Shown here: in pieces, positions 31,795-41,285 of the stretch
Numbering within the stretch: the first letter of the stretch is position 1
How the letters are laid out: each line of letters starts with the position of its first letter
Origin: Cladophialophora immunda
Lineage: Eukaryota > Ascomycota > Eurotiomycetes > Chaetothyriales > Herpotrichiellaceae
DNA length: 64,000 nt
Direction of reading: 5' to 3'
NCBI RefSeq assembly: GCF_000835495.1
Contig: NW_015622546.1
Span: 3,404,955-3,468,954, forward strand
Translations under genes and position numbers: made by a program
The notes under the pieces: generated by a model
The model's database searches: none
What the model was told of the DNA's origin: nothing
Seen by the model: the letters and a program-made list of their open reading frames with translations, nothing else

Positions 31795-34700
31795 ATGCGG
31801 CCATCTGGAAGTAATGGCGTCGGCGGCAGCGGTAGCGAGGATGTCCTGCCATTTGAACGAAATGCTGGGCTCATCATGGCCGTAGGTTGACCAGATCCCC
31901 TCTGGGTGGTCAAGGACATTCGGACGGACACTGACTGAAGCGCAAAGACCAATAACGCAACCACAGCCTTCAAAGCCAGCACCGAGCGCCTGTACCTACC
32001 GAAGCCGCATTTCCACAAGTTCTTCGCAAAAAAGGTCAAACGTGCTTCCCCGGCGGTCCATCGCGGCTACTGGCTTCGCATGCGCGCCATCAAATGGGTG
32101 ATTCAGCAATTCCTCGAGAGACCCTCGGACCAGAAGAAAGTCATCATCAACTTCGGCGCTGGATAGTGAGTCAAGATTCCTTGCCGCGACCTTTCACAGG
32201 CTAAGAACGGCCCGCCAACTCGTTCAGTGACCCTTTGCCATTCCGATGGTTGTCCCAAGAGGCCGGGCTTTGTTCCGGCGCCAAATTCGTCGACGTCGAC
32301 TACGACCTAGTGATGGAGACCAAGAGGGACATCATCATGAGCACGCCCGAGCTGAGAGACCTGCTGCATTTCTCTGGCTCATCTTGCGGCGGCAGCGACC
32401 CTGCCTTGCTGGTCGACAGCGAAGAATATGCGGCAATCGGCTGCGATATGCGCAACCTCCAGAGATTGGAACGACTACTCAAGAAGTCCGTGGTCAGTCT
32501 GGATGAGTGCTCTGTCCTTTGCATCGCCGAGGATTCCATCTCCTTCATGCCCGTGAGCTCTGCCGACACCCTCATCTCTTGGTGTTCGAGACTATCGAAG
32601 GGTGAGTTGGCACTCTGATCTCACTCGAAATGACCTCTGTATCGCTTTCCTGACTGCGCATAACCATTAGATGTCGCCTTCTGCCTCCTCGAGCCTTGTA
32701 GCCCTGATCAGCCTGACAATCCTTTCACGAGGAGGATGACCGATCACTATACTGGCCTCGGCACGCCCTTGAAATCCATCTTCCAGTATCCAGATGACCG
32801 CTCCCAAATCCAGCGCTTCAGCAACGCAGGGTTCGCCCAGATTGATTACCAGTCGTTATGGGAGCTCTGGGCCGATCCTCGCTTTCTCTCTCCGTCACAA
32901 CGCATGGAGCTGGACCACGTTGAGCCTTTCGATGAGTGGGAAGAATTTGCTCTTTGGGCGAGCCACTATTGCCTGGTCATTGCACAAAATGGCGTTCATC
33001 CCGTCCTTCCAGGAAAACTCATGAAGTCTCGCGCCGACTCAGTTTCTAGCGAAGCTTCTGATATCTCGGCGAGGACTTCCTCGCCCTGCAATCCCGACTC
33101 TGAGCATTTCGCTTACCGCTACTACGACGACCCGGGCGAACTTTGCCAGCGTCATCACGGATCAGCATATCCCATACCCGACCAAGACGCTGTTGCAATC
33201 TTTGGCGGTGCCGGATCAAAGTCGTGCCTTTCGACGAGTGCCGTTTGCCGACCACGCCATCTGAACGAGGAGACACCCATCGTTTTGCCTCCTGAAGTCG
33301 GTGCTCGATGCTGTCATGTCATAACCGCACTGAACAATGGAGACAACATTCTGGTCGGTGGCCGACTGTCGCCAACTCAACCTCTAAAGGACTGTTGGTT
33401 ACAGAAAGGGAATATTTGGTATCGCATCCACGACCTGCCCGAAGGACGGTATCGACATCGGATAGCCCCAGTGACCTTGCCTGACAATGTTTTTGGTGCC
33501 ATTTGCTTTGGCGGCAAGGTAAGCCCAACCAAAGTGGCCACCGAAGTGCTGCTGTGGGAGCCAAACAAAGGCTGGCGTGAGCTGCGCATTTTCGGTAAGG
33601 ACCCCAAACCTAGGTTCGGACCAAACTTTGTGTGTCTCGGTTTCAACCATGGCTTGTTGTTTGGTGGCATGCGGCAAGACGGCGTCATATGCCAGGGCTT
33701 CTGGCGGTGGCGACTGGTGATACGCGATAATGCCGTGCAAGCACTAAGGTTTCGCCCTTCCCACGGATTGGATACCAGCATTGGGTCATACCAATACTTT
33801 GCTCGCTTCGGTGCTTCATATGGCTTTGTACAAGACTACCTCCTGATTATCGGCGGCATAGCCAGATTGGGATGCATACAAAAAACGTACGAGATCTTGT
33901 CTCTGACTGGGACATTTTCGACTTGGCATGACGAGAGCAAAGAGCCAAGCTTCCGCGTCGGAGCCGTGGAGGCAATGTGCTCACAAGACTGTCCGCGGCC
34001 GTTCCTCATCGGCCATTCCACACTTCGAACGCGGACAGGCATGTATGTTATCCTGGGTGGGGGTGCCGACTGCTTCAACTACGGCGAGTACTTCAACAAA
34101 GGTATCTGGGTTCTGTATGAAAAAGAAGCTGGCCTTGCCGCTGACTGGGTCACCGTGCCCAGCAAGGCTTCCAAATATCCTCCAGCGAATTCGGACTCGA
34201 GCTTAACTGCGGTTGACAGGCGGCCCGAGGGAGTTCTGATTGCTCCGGCCCCGTTGACCGATCCTGAAGACTTCCACGCCGCAGTGCGTGTCTCGCGACC
34301 TCTGCTCATGAGCGGGCTTCCTCTGGGGTCGTGTCGGTTGCATTCAGTCGATTTTCTCAAAACAACACTTCTCCAGAACACCATGAGCGAGGAGATGAGC
34401 ACTCTCCTGAAAGGTTCGACACATGTGAATCTGTCGCTGAGCCAAATCTTGGAGGCGCTTGGTATGTCGTCAACGACCTTTGGCATTCGCAGTCTAGCTG
34501 CCAGACCGGAAGACAGCAGTCCAACATCCCCCCAGAAAACCCACCCTGACATCGGTGATCAGTTTGAGATTCCTGCTCAGCTACGCAGCGTCGGGCCTCT
34601 TATGCACTCGCTCCAGTTGGTGATATCAAAGAAGATCTCCACCAAGCTCCAATACAGTGCCATGGCAAGCATCGTGTTCCAACTCCATGGCACCCGGAAA

Positions 34701-35366
34701 TTACTCCTGTTCCCACCCTGCGACCAAAGCAAGCTCGAGTTCCCACCTGGGGCAACTACGAGCCATCTTGATATCTTCTGTGACAAGACACCATTGCAGG
34801 AGCACATCTTCTACGCACCGTCTGGGACTAGTCCCCACATCGTCATACAGAAGCCCGGGGACGCCCTTTTCATTCCACCTTTCTGGTCTGTGGCCAGTGT
34901 GATATACATCGATGGCATCAACGACAAAGACCGGCGTTGCAATGGCGCCTTCTCGTCTAGTACCTCGAGCGAGAAGCTATCCAGTGCCAGCAGCAACGGC
35001 TCAATTTCGGGAAGTGAATCTGTGTCCGATTTCAAAGAAAAACGACGCAGTCAGAGTGACTGGGTCGACGCGACAGTCAATCTCTCTTTCCGTAATCTAA
35101 AGCGCCATCTGATTGCTGCCAGTCCCCGCCACGAATCATCGCCTGAGCTGGCAGCCTATGAGGAGGGACGAAGGGACCTCGAGAATGTTGTTAAGAGATT
35201 CACTTCAAATGTTTGCCAGCCTGCGCCGGCGCTAAATGGGCAAACTGCTCTTAAAAAATCCGCTGCGAGCTCAAATCTTATGCTTGCGAACATTCCGAAG
35301 GACGTCGCGAGAGCTTACCTGCAAAGATTGGGCAAAGAGCTATTAATGCAGGCCGACGAGTTGTGA
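31795..35366 (+). CDS. PPM2: tRNA wybutosine-synthesizing protein 4 (leucine carboxyl methyltransferase 2)
   Basis: TYW4/Ppm2, the last enzyme of wybutosine synthesis at G37 of tRNA-Phe; it methylates and methoxycarbonylates the side chain using SAM. Exons 31795-31881, 31948-32165, 32228-32601, 32671-35366 give 1124 aa. The LCM domain (about 30-350) has ERLYLPKPHFHKFF, RGYWLRMRAIKWV, the SAM site INFGAGYDPLPFR, FVDVDYDLVM and CLLEPCSPDQPDNPFTRRM. A kelch-type propeller (about 395-705) shows repeated glycine pairs: AVAIFGGAGS, NILVGGRLSP, AICFGGKVSP, GLLFGGMRQ, YVILGGGAD. A cupin/JmjC-like domain (about 880-970) has FQLHGTRKLLLFPPCDQ and PGDALFIPPFW. The N-terminal exon (29 aa) is the least certain. 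Domain order and length fit filamentous-fungal orthologues. Confidence 0.94.
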
Positions 35367-36049
35367 AGGATACCTGACAGCTTGCCTACTCTACAAGTGG
35401 TAGTGCATCGGTCATTCTTGAATCTGTTTTCGGCCTCTTCGAAATACTGGAAAGTCAGAGAATACGATCTGCTGGACCAATTATCACTGGCTCGGTCGGT
35501 GCCTTTTGTACCTGAAATGCAGAGAGACGAACGCAAAGTCCTCATAGTCGACCTTCCCCATGATGATGATGATCGGGACCAAAGTCAATCCGCGGTGCAA
35601 GAGTCTCCTCCAAGGGCCGACGCTGAGTGCGCTCGAAGCGGCAGACGAGCGCTGTCAGTTCGGTGTTCTACGGTTATGCTGGCGTTTGGCCAGATGACTG
35701 GCCGGTTGTAGAATTGGAGACAATTGAGCGCGGTCATCAAGAGGCCAAACGCAGAAAGCAGTGCTGGTCTCGAAGAGTCAGACAGTGTTTGCCAAACGGG
35801 CCAGGATTGTCATTGTTACGACTCAGGCTTTTGAAGTATCAGGGCGACCGATCACAACTCTTCACTTGGTGATCATATATCAGTCTGGCTCAAAGGTGGA
35901 TGCGGACTTTGCACTTGACTCCCTCTATCCCGGACATTCGTCGGTACCAGAACACTCAACCACTTCCAACATCACTCAAGGACCAACAAGGACGACCCGC
36001 GCATTCTTACCTCTGACGACAGCGGCTCACTCAATATTAACATCCATCA
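35367..36049. other. Intergenic, no gene seen
   Basis: 683 bp with overlapping short frames and no recognisable content; a GATGATGATGATGATC run occurs near 35560. Confidence 0.5.
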
Positions 36050-36427
36050 ATGCCTCCGCAGCAGGAAAGATGGATAGTCTGGAACGACAGCCCGCACCAC
36101 TACTGCCACGAGCGATCTCTCTTCTTCAACCTCGACGAAGACCTCTCAGCGGATCGGACCAAGGATTTCGTGGTGCTTGGGAAGGGCGACGTCGTGATCC
36201 CCATTACAAGAAGCGACAGGCTGACAGCCATCCGACTCCAGGACGTCTTGTACTACAAGACGGACAAGCCGCGGAACATAATCAATCTGAAAGCCTTGCA
36301 GCGCGATTATACCAGATTGGTTCTGAGTCAAATTATCAAGATTGGGATCTACGGCACTGCAATCGAGCATGTCGATGAACCAGGGAAGGCGCTGCTAGTT
36401 GTGGACGAGTACGATGCTGAGCGTTAA
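36050..36427 (+). CDS. Solitary Ty1/copia-type beta-barrel (TNT1-94-like) protein
   Basis: A complete 125 aa frame beginning MPPQQERWIVWNDSPHHYCH. The layout matches the N-terminal domain of copia-type protease regions: W-I-V-x-N-D-S, His and Cys nine residues on, SLFF, then FVVLGKGDVVIPI (the G-x-G-x-V strand), and LQDVLYYKTDKPRNIINLKAL, the L-x-D-V-L-Y ... N-I-I-N-L signature. The protease triad D-[ST]-G is D-S-P here, so proteolysis is unlikely. It ends with LLVVDEYDAER, sharing VDEYDA with the related ORF at 30491. No gag zinc knuckle, integrase or RT follows. Either a domesticated single-domain gene or a fragment; the clean frame and good ATG context (ATCAATGCC) favour a gene. Confidence 0.6.
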   Translation: MPPQQERWIVWNDSPHHYCHERSLFFNLDEDLSADRTKDFVVLGKGDVVIPITRSDRLTAIRLQDVLYYKTDKPRNIINLKALQRDYTRLVLSQIIKIGIYGTAIEHVDEPGKALLVVDEYDAER

Positions 36428-37029
36428 CTCTCGAGAGCTGGGAGCAGATCTGTCCGAGAGTCTGCTGGTGCACTCTTTGCCTCTGGAGTTCAACAAGACC
36501 ATGCACCCCTAGCAGCCACGGAGATCGCAATGCTATATATTGAGCACTGTGACGTGACTGAGACTGAGGCCGCATTATGAACGTATTGGGTGATTGTGAA
36601 GGTGAGATGGACACCGCACAAGTGAACTTTGCTGACATTTTTAGGCATCACTGGATATCTTCCTCTCTTTGTCAACTTGGACCATCCACGGCAAACAAGA
36701 CAAGTGACAATGACTGGAGCACCGTGAGACAGCAAAGCTGGCACTACTCTGTCGTCGTTCAGTGATCACTCCCCAAACAGACATATTTCACAATCGAAAT
36801 GGTGACTAAAGCCTTGAAGCGCAGAATTCAAATCCACTCCCAACGTTTCCCCTCTGTCCGTCCATTCTTCTCCTTCCATCTTCTCCCCATGCCGAAGACG
36901 CTCCATCGTTTCTTCCACTCCAAACCTTTATCATCGCGCTTTGCTTCATCTCCAGAGCGAATTCCAACTTCAGGTCCCGAACAACATCAAATCCAGAGAA
37001 ACACAACCAAATATACTCACCACCCACAA
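36428..37029. other. Intergenic and probable 5' leader
   Basis: Contains GCTATATATT near 36531 and a pyrimidine-rich to A-rich transition up to 37029 that looks like the leader of the next gene. That gene's frame stays open back to an ATG at 36799. Confidence 0.5.
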
Positions 37030-38205
37030 ATGGCTCGGCTAGGCGGTCGCGATCTGATCCCCCTCCCTCCATCAGGCTTGGTGTACGGCGGCGGCGGCTT
37101 CGGCTTTGGTGGCTTCTATGGCGACGACGACGTTGACGAGGTCTACCCACTGCCACCGAGACGACCCCCAGGCGTGTTGATTCGCCAGCCAACCATCCGC
37201 CGCACCTCGCGAGACATCCCCTTGCCCGACTCGTATCCTTATCCGCCCACGCCGCTTCCCCAACCGACCCGGTTTCCTGAACCGCCGCGAGGATTGGCCC
37301 AGCATACGCAGAGCATGAAATTCACGCCGTGGATCCTGAACCTGGCTTCCGAGACGCACAAATGCGCAGATCTGAACTTATTCCGCCTGCCTCGGCGGGT
37401 GCCCAGAGAGTCGACTCCCGCCGGTAGTAGCAGTGGTCGCGGCGTGCAGCAAGGCCAACGTCAACAAGACCCGCAGAGGAGGAGGCGCGGCACGGTGGTG
37501 CTCCCGATCCAGCCGGGGCCCAAGCGCCAGATCGAATTCGACGTCAGCGTCATGACCCTGTCGAACGTGCTGTACACGCCGGGGGCAGAGTATTCGGAGC
37601 TGAGCTGGAAGCTGCTCGCGCAGCAAGGATTCACCAGGCACGTGCTGCACCACGACCATATGCACGACGTGACACACGTATCCTCGCCGCGGCCGCCGCG
37701 TCGACCGCCCACAACGGCCGTGGAGATCGGCTGGCGCGGCATCCGACGCGTGCAAATGCCAACTTCACTCTCCAGTCCGAGCTCTCGTCCCCCGCGAAGC
37801 CGGTACCCTGACCCGCGCGGACCCGGCCCCAACGACCGCTGCGGCCGGCTGGACAAAGAATCCAGCGTGATCCGCCACCGCGGCCTGCCCGGCGTGGACA
37901 TCCTGTGGGTCGGGTACGACAAGTTCATGGACCCGCGCCACGTGCACGTGCACATGACCGCCGCGGCCATGGTGGACGTGCGCCTGTGGAGCTGGGGCGT
38001 CGAGATGGGCGTCGTGGGCAAGAGCGCCGGGTTCCGCGGGTGGGTGGACTGGATTGGGCCGGACGACAACGCCGCGGGCGCGGGCGCGCAAGCAGATGGG
38101 AATGGCAATGGCAATGGAGAAGGGAACGCGGATAGTGGTGAGGACCTCTTCCGCAAGATCGTCCAGGGCGGGTTGCGCGCCGGGGAGGACTTGGGTGTCG
38201 TGTAG
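37030..38205 (+). CDS. Large protein with degenerate TNT1-94-like beta-barrel core
   Basis: 391 aa from the ATG at 37030 (context CACAAATGGC); an upstream in-frame ATG at 36799 would give 468 aa, but the extra part is encoded by leader-like sequence. The N-terminus is Gly/Pro-rich (LVYGGGGFGFGGFYGDDD). The core starts at KFTPWILNLASETHKCADLN (about residue 97), which aligns with W-I-L-D-S-G-A-S-x-H-x-C, the catalytic Asp-Ser-Gly being Asn-Leu-Ala. Further on, RQIEFDVSVMTLSNVLYTPG and LSWKLLAQQGF match the L-x-N-V-L-Y-x-P-G and L-x-G-F signatures. An Arg/Pro-rich linker and a basic-aromatic C-terminal half (VDILWVGYDKFMDPRHVHVH, then WSWGVEMGVVGKSAGFRGW) follow. No other retroelement domains. 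GC3-rich. Function unknown. Confidence 0.6.
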   Translation: MARLGGRDLIPLPPSGLVYGGGGFGFGGFYGDDDVDEVYPLPPRRPPGVLIRQPTIRRTSRDIPLPDSYPYPPTPLPQPTRFPEPPRGLAQHTQSMKFTPWILNLASETHKCADLNLFRLPRRVPRESTPAGSSSGRGVQQGQRQQDPQRRRRGTVVLPIQPGPKRQIEFDVSVMTLSNVLYTPGAEYSELSWKLLAQQGFTRHVLHHDHMHDVTHVSSPRPPRRPPTTAVEIGWRGIRRVQMPTSLSSPSSRPPRSRYPDPRGPGPNDRCGRLDKESSVIRHRGLPGVDILWVGYDKFMDPRHVHVHMTAAAMVDVRLWSWGVEMGVVGKSAGFRGWVDWIGPDDNAAGAGAQADGNGNGNGEGNADSGEDLFRKIVQGGLRAGEDLGVV

Positions 38206-38916
38206 GAGGAACATGTCGTGCAGTGAGCCGGTGCCATACAACGAATGCAGTAGCAGGGCAGCGAAGCAATTCCTTTCATTCTGTTCCTTTCTCTCATTCC
38301 GCCCTTGTGTGGCTTTGTAGCTACTGTCTAGTGAGTTGTACCGGTGGCCGGGAGTACGATACAGGAAGAGAACAGCACCGGCGGCCTGGCTGAGCGAGGG
38401 ACTGGGATGAGATATCAGGGGGTGTATGAGATGGATGGACGGACGAGTGGATAGATGGGACGCGATGGGGCACTCATGGAACCACGGAGAGCGTGCAAGA
38501 CATCTATACTGAGGCGTTGTTGAACATGCAGAAGAGTTGAATTGTCATGTAGAAAGGTTGCTGTGTTTACCGCTGCGAGTCCCACGTGCTCTCCAAGGTG
38601 CCCTTGTATCTCACTCGGGCAATACCAGTCCGGTCAATTAGGTCAATTAAGTCACTGGGAGAGTGAGCAAATCCAATGTAGATATCTTCCAACTAGCTCT
38701 ATGTGCGCCCAGCCGCTTCCCCGGGCACGAGACACTCTACGGAAAGACCTCAGCACCGTTCCTCGCTCGAGAGTCCCATTCCGTGCCTTGGGAGAGCTAC
38801 CCCGTCAACATCACCGTTGAAGCCCAGCATCAGCATACACGCTCCGTTTCTGTGGTGGCTGGGATCCAATCCCGGAGCATTGCCGGGCTCCTGATGGCAG
38901 AGCTCCCAGACAGTCA
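38206..38916. other. Intergenic between convergent genes
   Basis: Convergent 3' flanks; no coding signal. A direct TTAGGTCAATTA / AATTAAGTCA motif near 38637-38655 is too short to interpret. Confidence 0.5.
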
Positions 38917-40047
38917 TCATGGCGCGGCCTGGCCAAGCTGGCGGGGCGTTGTCGCTCTCGAACCAGGGTCCGGGACTTGAGCGTCCAGAGTCGATGGCCT
39001 CGGCGCGTTTCCGTGCCGGCGCGGCAGACGTGGTTCTCGTGGTATCAGAGGGTTGTCGACCTCTCGTCTGGAGAAGGCTTCCCATTCTCGGCGGTAGCGG
39101 GCGGTGTGGTGTGGCGAAATCGGTCCAGGCCGAGAGATGGTGGTACGGGCGGGAGAACTAGTGGCGCGAGATGGCGCCGTTGTGGCGATGTTCGCCTGTG
39201 CGTCGTTGTGGGAGGCTTGATTGCATGAGGATCCAGCCTTGTCCTCCTTTGAGAGATCGCGGAGAGACTGTCGGAGGTGGCTGCCTCGACCTCGCTGGGG
39301 AGGGGGTGGTCGCTCGCGAGTAGGATAGCGAGGCTGTCGCCCTGGCGGTTGTCCGTGACTTGACTGACCGCATTGATGACCTTCGGGTCGCGATGTGGAC
39401 TGACCGCCATAGAGCCTAACGACAATAGCCCTCTCGTCGAAATCGAAGTCTCGACCGTTGCTCAGCACGCGACTTCCACCGGGACAGCGTCTAGGTCGGA
39501 GCCCACGTCTCAGCGAATGTGCCCCGACATTGTGGTGGCGTAATGGAAGCACCCAGTCCTCATAGTCTTCGGCAAAACTAGTGTGTCTGTTATCCCAAAG
39601 TACAAAATCGGGATCGCTGGGACGGAAAAGAAGGACGCTCCGATCGCCACGGTCGATCCTGTCGAGCGCAAGGAGGTATGAGCGGCGCAACACGGTCACT
39701 GCGGTCTCCACGTCGCCCCAGCAGACCATGCTTATTAGGTCAAGAGTTCGGTGAACCTGGTGGCTGATCTGTTCTCTTTGGATTCGCTGTGCTCGCTCTG
39801 CGGATGCTGGAATAGCCTTAGAGGGAGACCTAGCACCAGACTGAGCCGGAATAGCACTGTCGGGCTTCTGCTGCGGAGCCTGCCTAATATCTTCTGAAAT
39901 GTAAGGAGATGGAGATCCTGTCCGTGAGGATACAGGCTCACTGTCAAGCGATTGGGGCGAATCAGACGCTGCGTGGAGTTCTGGCTGGCTGAATGGGCCT
40001 GCTTCTTCTAAGAATGGTCGGGGATGTTTTGAGTTCTTGCGCACCAT
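38917..40047 (-). CDS. Hypothetical basic, disordered protein; possible relative of the beta-barrel ORFs
   Basis: 376 aa from ATG 40047 (begins MVRKNSKHPRPFLEEAGPF). The N-terminal 95 residues are Ser/Pro-rich. A helical segment (ISHQVHRTLDLISMVCWGDV, then VLRRSYLLALDRI) leads to SDPDFVLWDNRHTSFAEDYE. This can be laid against the W-N-D-S-P-H-H-Y-C block of the ORF at 36050: a hydrophobic triplet, Trp, Asp/Asn pair, then spaced His and aromatic. The remainder of the frame is Arg/Pro/Ser-rich and shows no G-x-G strand. A parallel frame (39045-39425) contains KVINAVSQVTDN, resembling the N-I-I-N-L signature, so a frameshift inside a decayed domain is possible. A real protein is plausible, a family assignment is not secure. 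Confidence 0.45.
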   Translation of the reverse strand: MVRKNSKHPRPFLEEAGPFSQPELHAASDSPQSLDSEPVSSRTGSPSPYISEDIRQAPQQKPDSAIPAQSGARSPSKAIPASAERAQRIQREQISHQVHRTLDLISMVCWGDVETAVTVLRRSYLLALDRIDRGDRSVLLFRPSDPDFVLWDNRHTSFAEDYEDWVLPLRHHNVGAHSLRRGLRPRRCPGGSRVLSNGRDFDFDERAIVVRLYGGQSTSRPEGHQCGQSSHGQPPGRQPRYPTRERPPPPQRGRGSHLRQSLRDLSKEDKAGSSCNQASHNDAQANIATTAPSRATSSPARTTISRPGPISPHHTARYRREWEAFSRREVDNPLIPREPRLPRRHGNAPRPSTLDAQVPDPGSRATTPRQLGQAAP

Positions 40048-40496
40048 GCTGAACCACACGGAGAATATGTTCAATAGAGAAAGAGAGCAGAGGGAGGGAT
40101 ACAAGGATTGAGGAAATGCCCATCTTAAATAGCTGACCGAGAGAAAGTAGACACTTCGGATGCCCGCAAATGACAGAGACGAGGCATTAGGAGGCTGACT
40201 CACAGAACGGTGGCTGTGAACAATCGAGTTTCAAAGAACGTCGATTTCACGAAACCCCATCACACGGCTGTTTGATCCCCAACCAACGAGCCGGTTACTG
40301 TGAGATACTGACTCGCCATACGAGTTTGAACCTGCAGAGAGCGGCGGCAGTGAAGAGTTTGAGGGCGATCCAGGAGTCATGTAGGATTTCGGAACCAATT
40401 GGGAGAAAGCTGTAGCTGAAACCACTTCCAGAACAGCAGAATGGTGTACAGTGTGTTGGGTAATGTACATAAGTCCAATAGTGACATGCCGGGCGT
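40048..40496. other. Intergenic, no gene seen
   Basis: Promoter region of the minus-strand gene above and the 3' flank of MRP49. No coding signal. Confidence 0.5.
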
Positions 40497-41285
40497 TTAT
40501 GCCTCGTTGGCCATTCTCTCGGCAGCTTCTCTCGCTCTTTTCAAATCCTCCTTTTGTTTCCTGATCGCATCCATGCCGGCTTTGACGCGCTGCCTGTCTT
40601 CCTCTGCCTTTGCGAAGAATTCCTTTAGTCTCTCCATTTGTTCATTTTCTTCGGGGTCCTCGGGGAAATCTTCGCATTTTGTTGTGTTCTGGAACCACTT
40701 CCATATGCTCCCTGGTTGGTGCGGCCCTAAACGTAGTTCCACGCTCCTGCTGAAAATCGATGTCGCGGGAGAGGTTGACGACGAGGACGGTGATGTACTG
40801 GTGGCTGTCTCGTCGGAACCTTGGGATTTCGTCTCGATCGCAGTCCACGTTTCTCGATATTCGCCGTCGTTGCTCGTTTCTAACGAGGTCCCTTCCAGCA
40901 CCCTTAACGCTTGCTGGTCGGCACTCTCAAAAGTCAATCGGAGCCGGCTGGGCCCCTGTTCTACTCTGATTGGCAGACCTGGGTTGTGGTATTTCAGCCG
41001 TGGCAGGTGGTCTTTGTGAAATATCCTCGCGGGTCTCGTGCTTTTGTTCCATTGCTTTCGATCATATTGTAGGCTCAGCCGCGTCAATTGGGGGGAAGGT
41101 GGAGGAGGCAGAATGGCTGCGCCTTCGCCATGCCGGACTTTGAACAGCTGAAAGGATGAGCGCGCACTCGCTTTGTCGAATGTTGGAGATACTTACTTTC
41201 TAGAAAACGTCAGCAACTCCTCTCCAGGACCGAAGAAAACACTCACAGGTTGAAGACCGCGCATGCGCTTCAGAACATTCACCAT
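40497..41285 (-). CDS. MRP49: Mitochondrial large-subunit ribosomal protein mL61 (Mrp49)
   Basis: Mitoribosomal large-subunit protein with the L51/S25/CI-B8 thioredoxin-like domain. Minus-strand exons 41285-41247 (13 codons, MVNVLKRMRGLQP) and 41147-40497 give 229 aa; the 99 nt intron is phase 0. Exon 2 opens LFKVRHGEGAAILPPPPSPQ and continues LTRLSLQYDRKQWNKSTRPA, RIFHKDHLPRLKYHNPGLPI and SRLRLTFES, the conserved fold with its basic RNA-contacting surface. The C-terminal half is an acidic then Lys/Glu/Ala-rich single helix (EENEQMERLKEFFAKAEED). The tiny first exon is easy to miss; without it the protein would lack its start. Yeast Mrp49 is shorter (about 137 aa), consistent with the extra fungal C-terminal extension. 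Confidence 0.82.

Noticed and set aside
37461..38297. 278-codon minus-strand frame opposite the large beta-barrel protein
   Set aside because: Ser/Pro/Arg-biased shadow without motifs; the plus frame has the conserved blocks and a better start context.
30491..40047. Complete LTR retrotransposon
   Set aside because: No integrase, reverse transcriptase or RNase H motifs and no terminal direct repeats were seen; only the beta-barrel domain is present.
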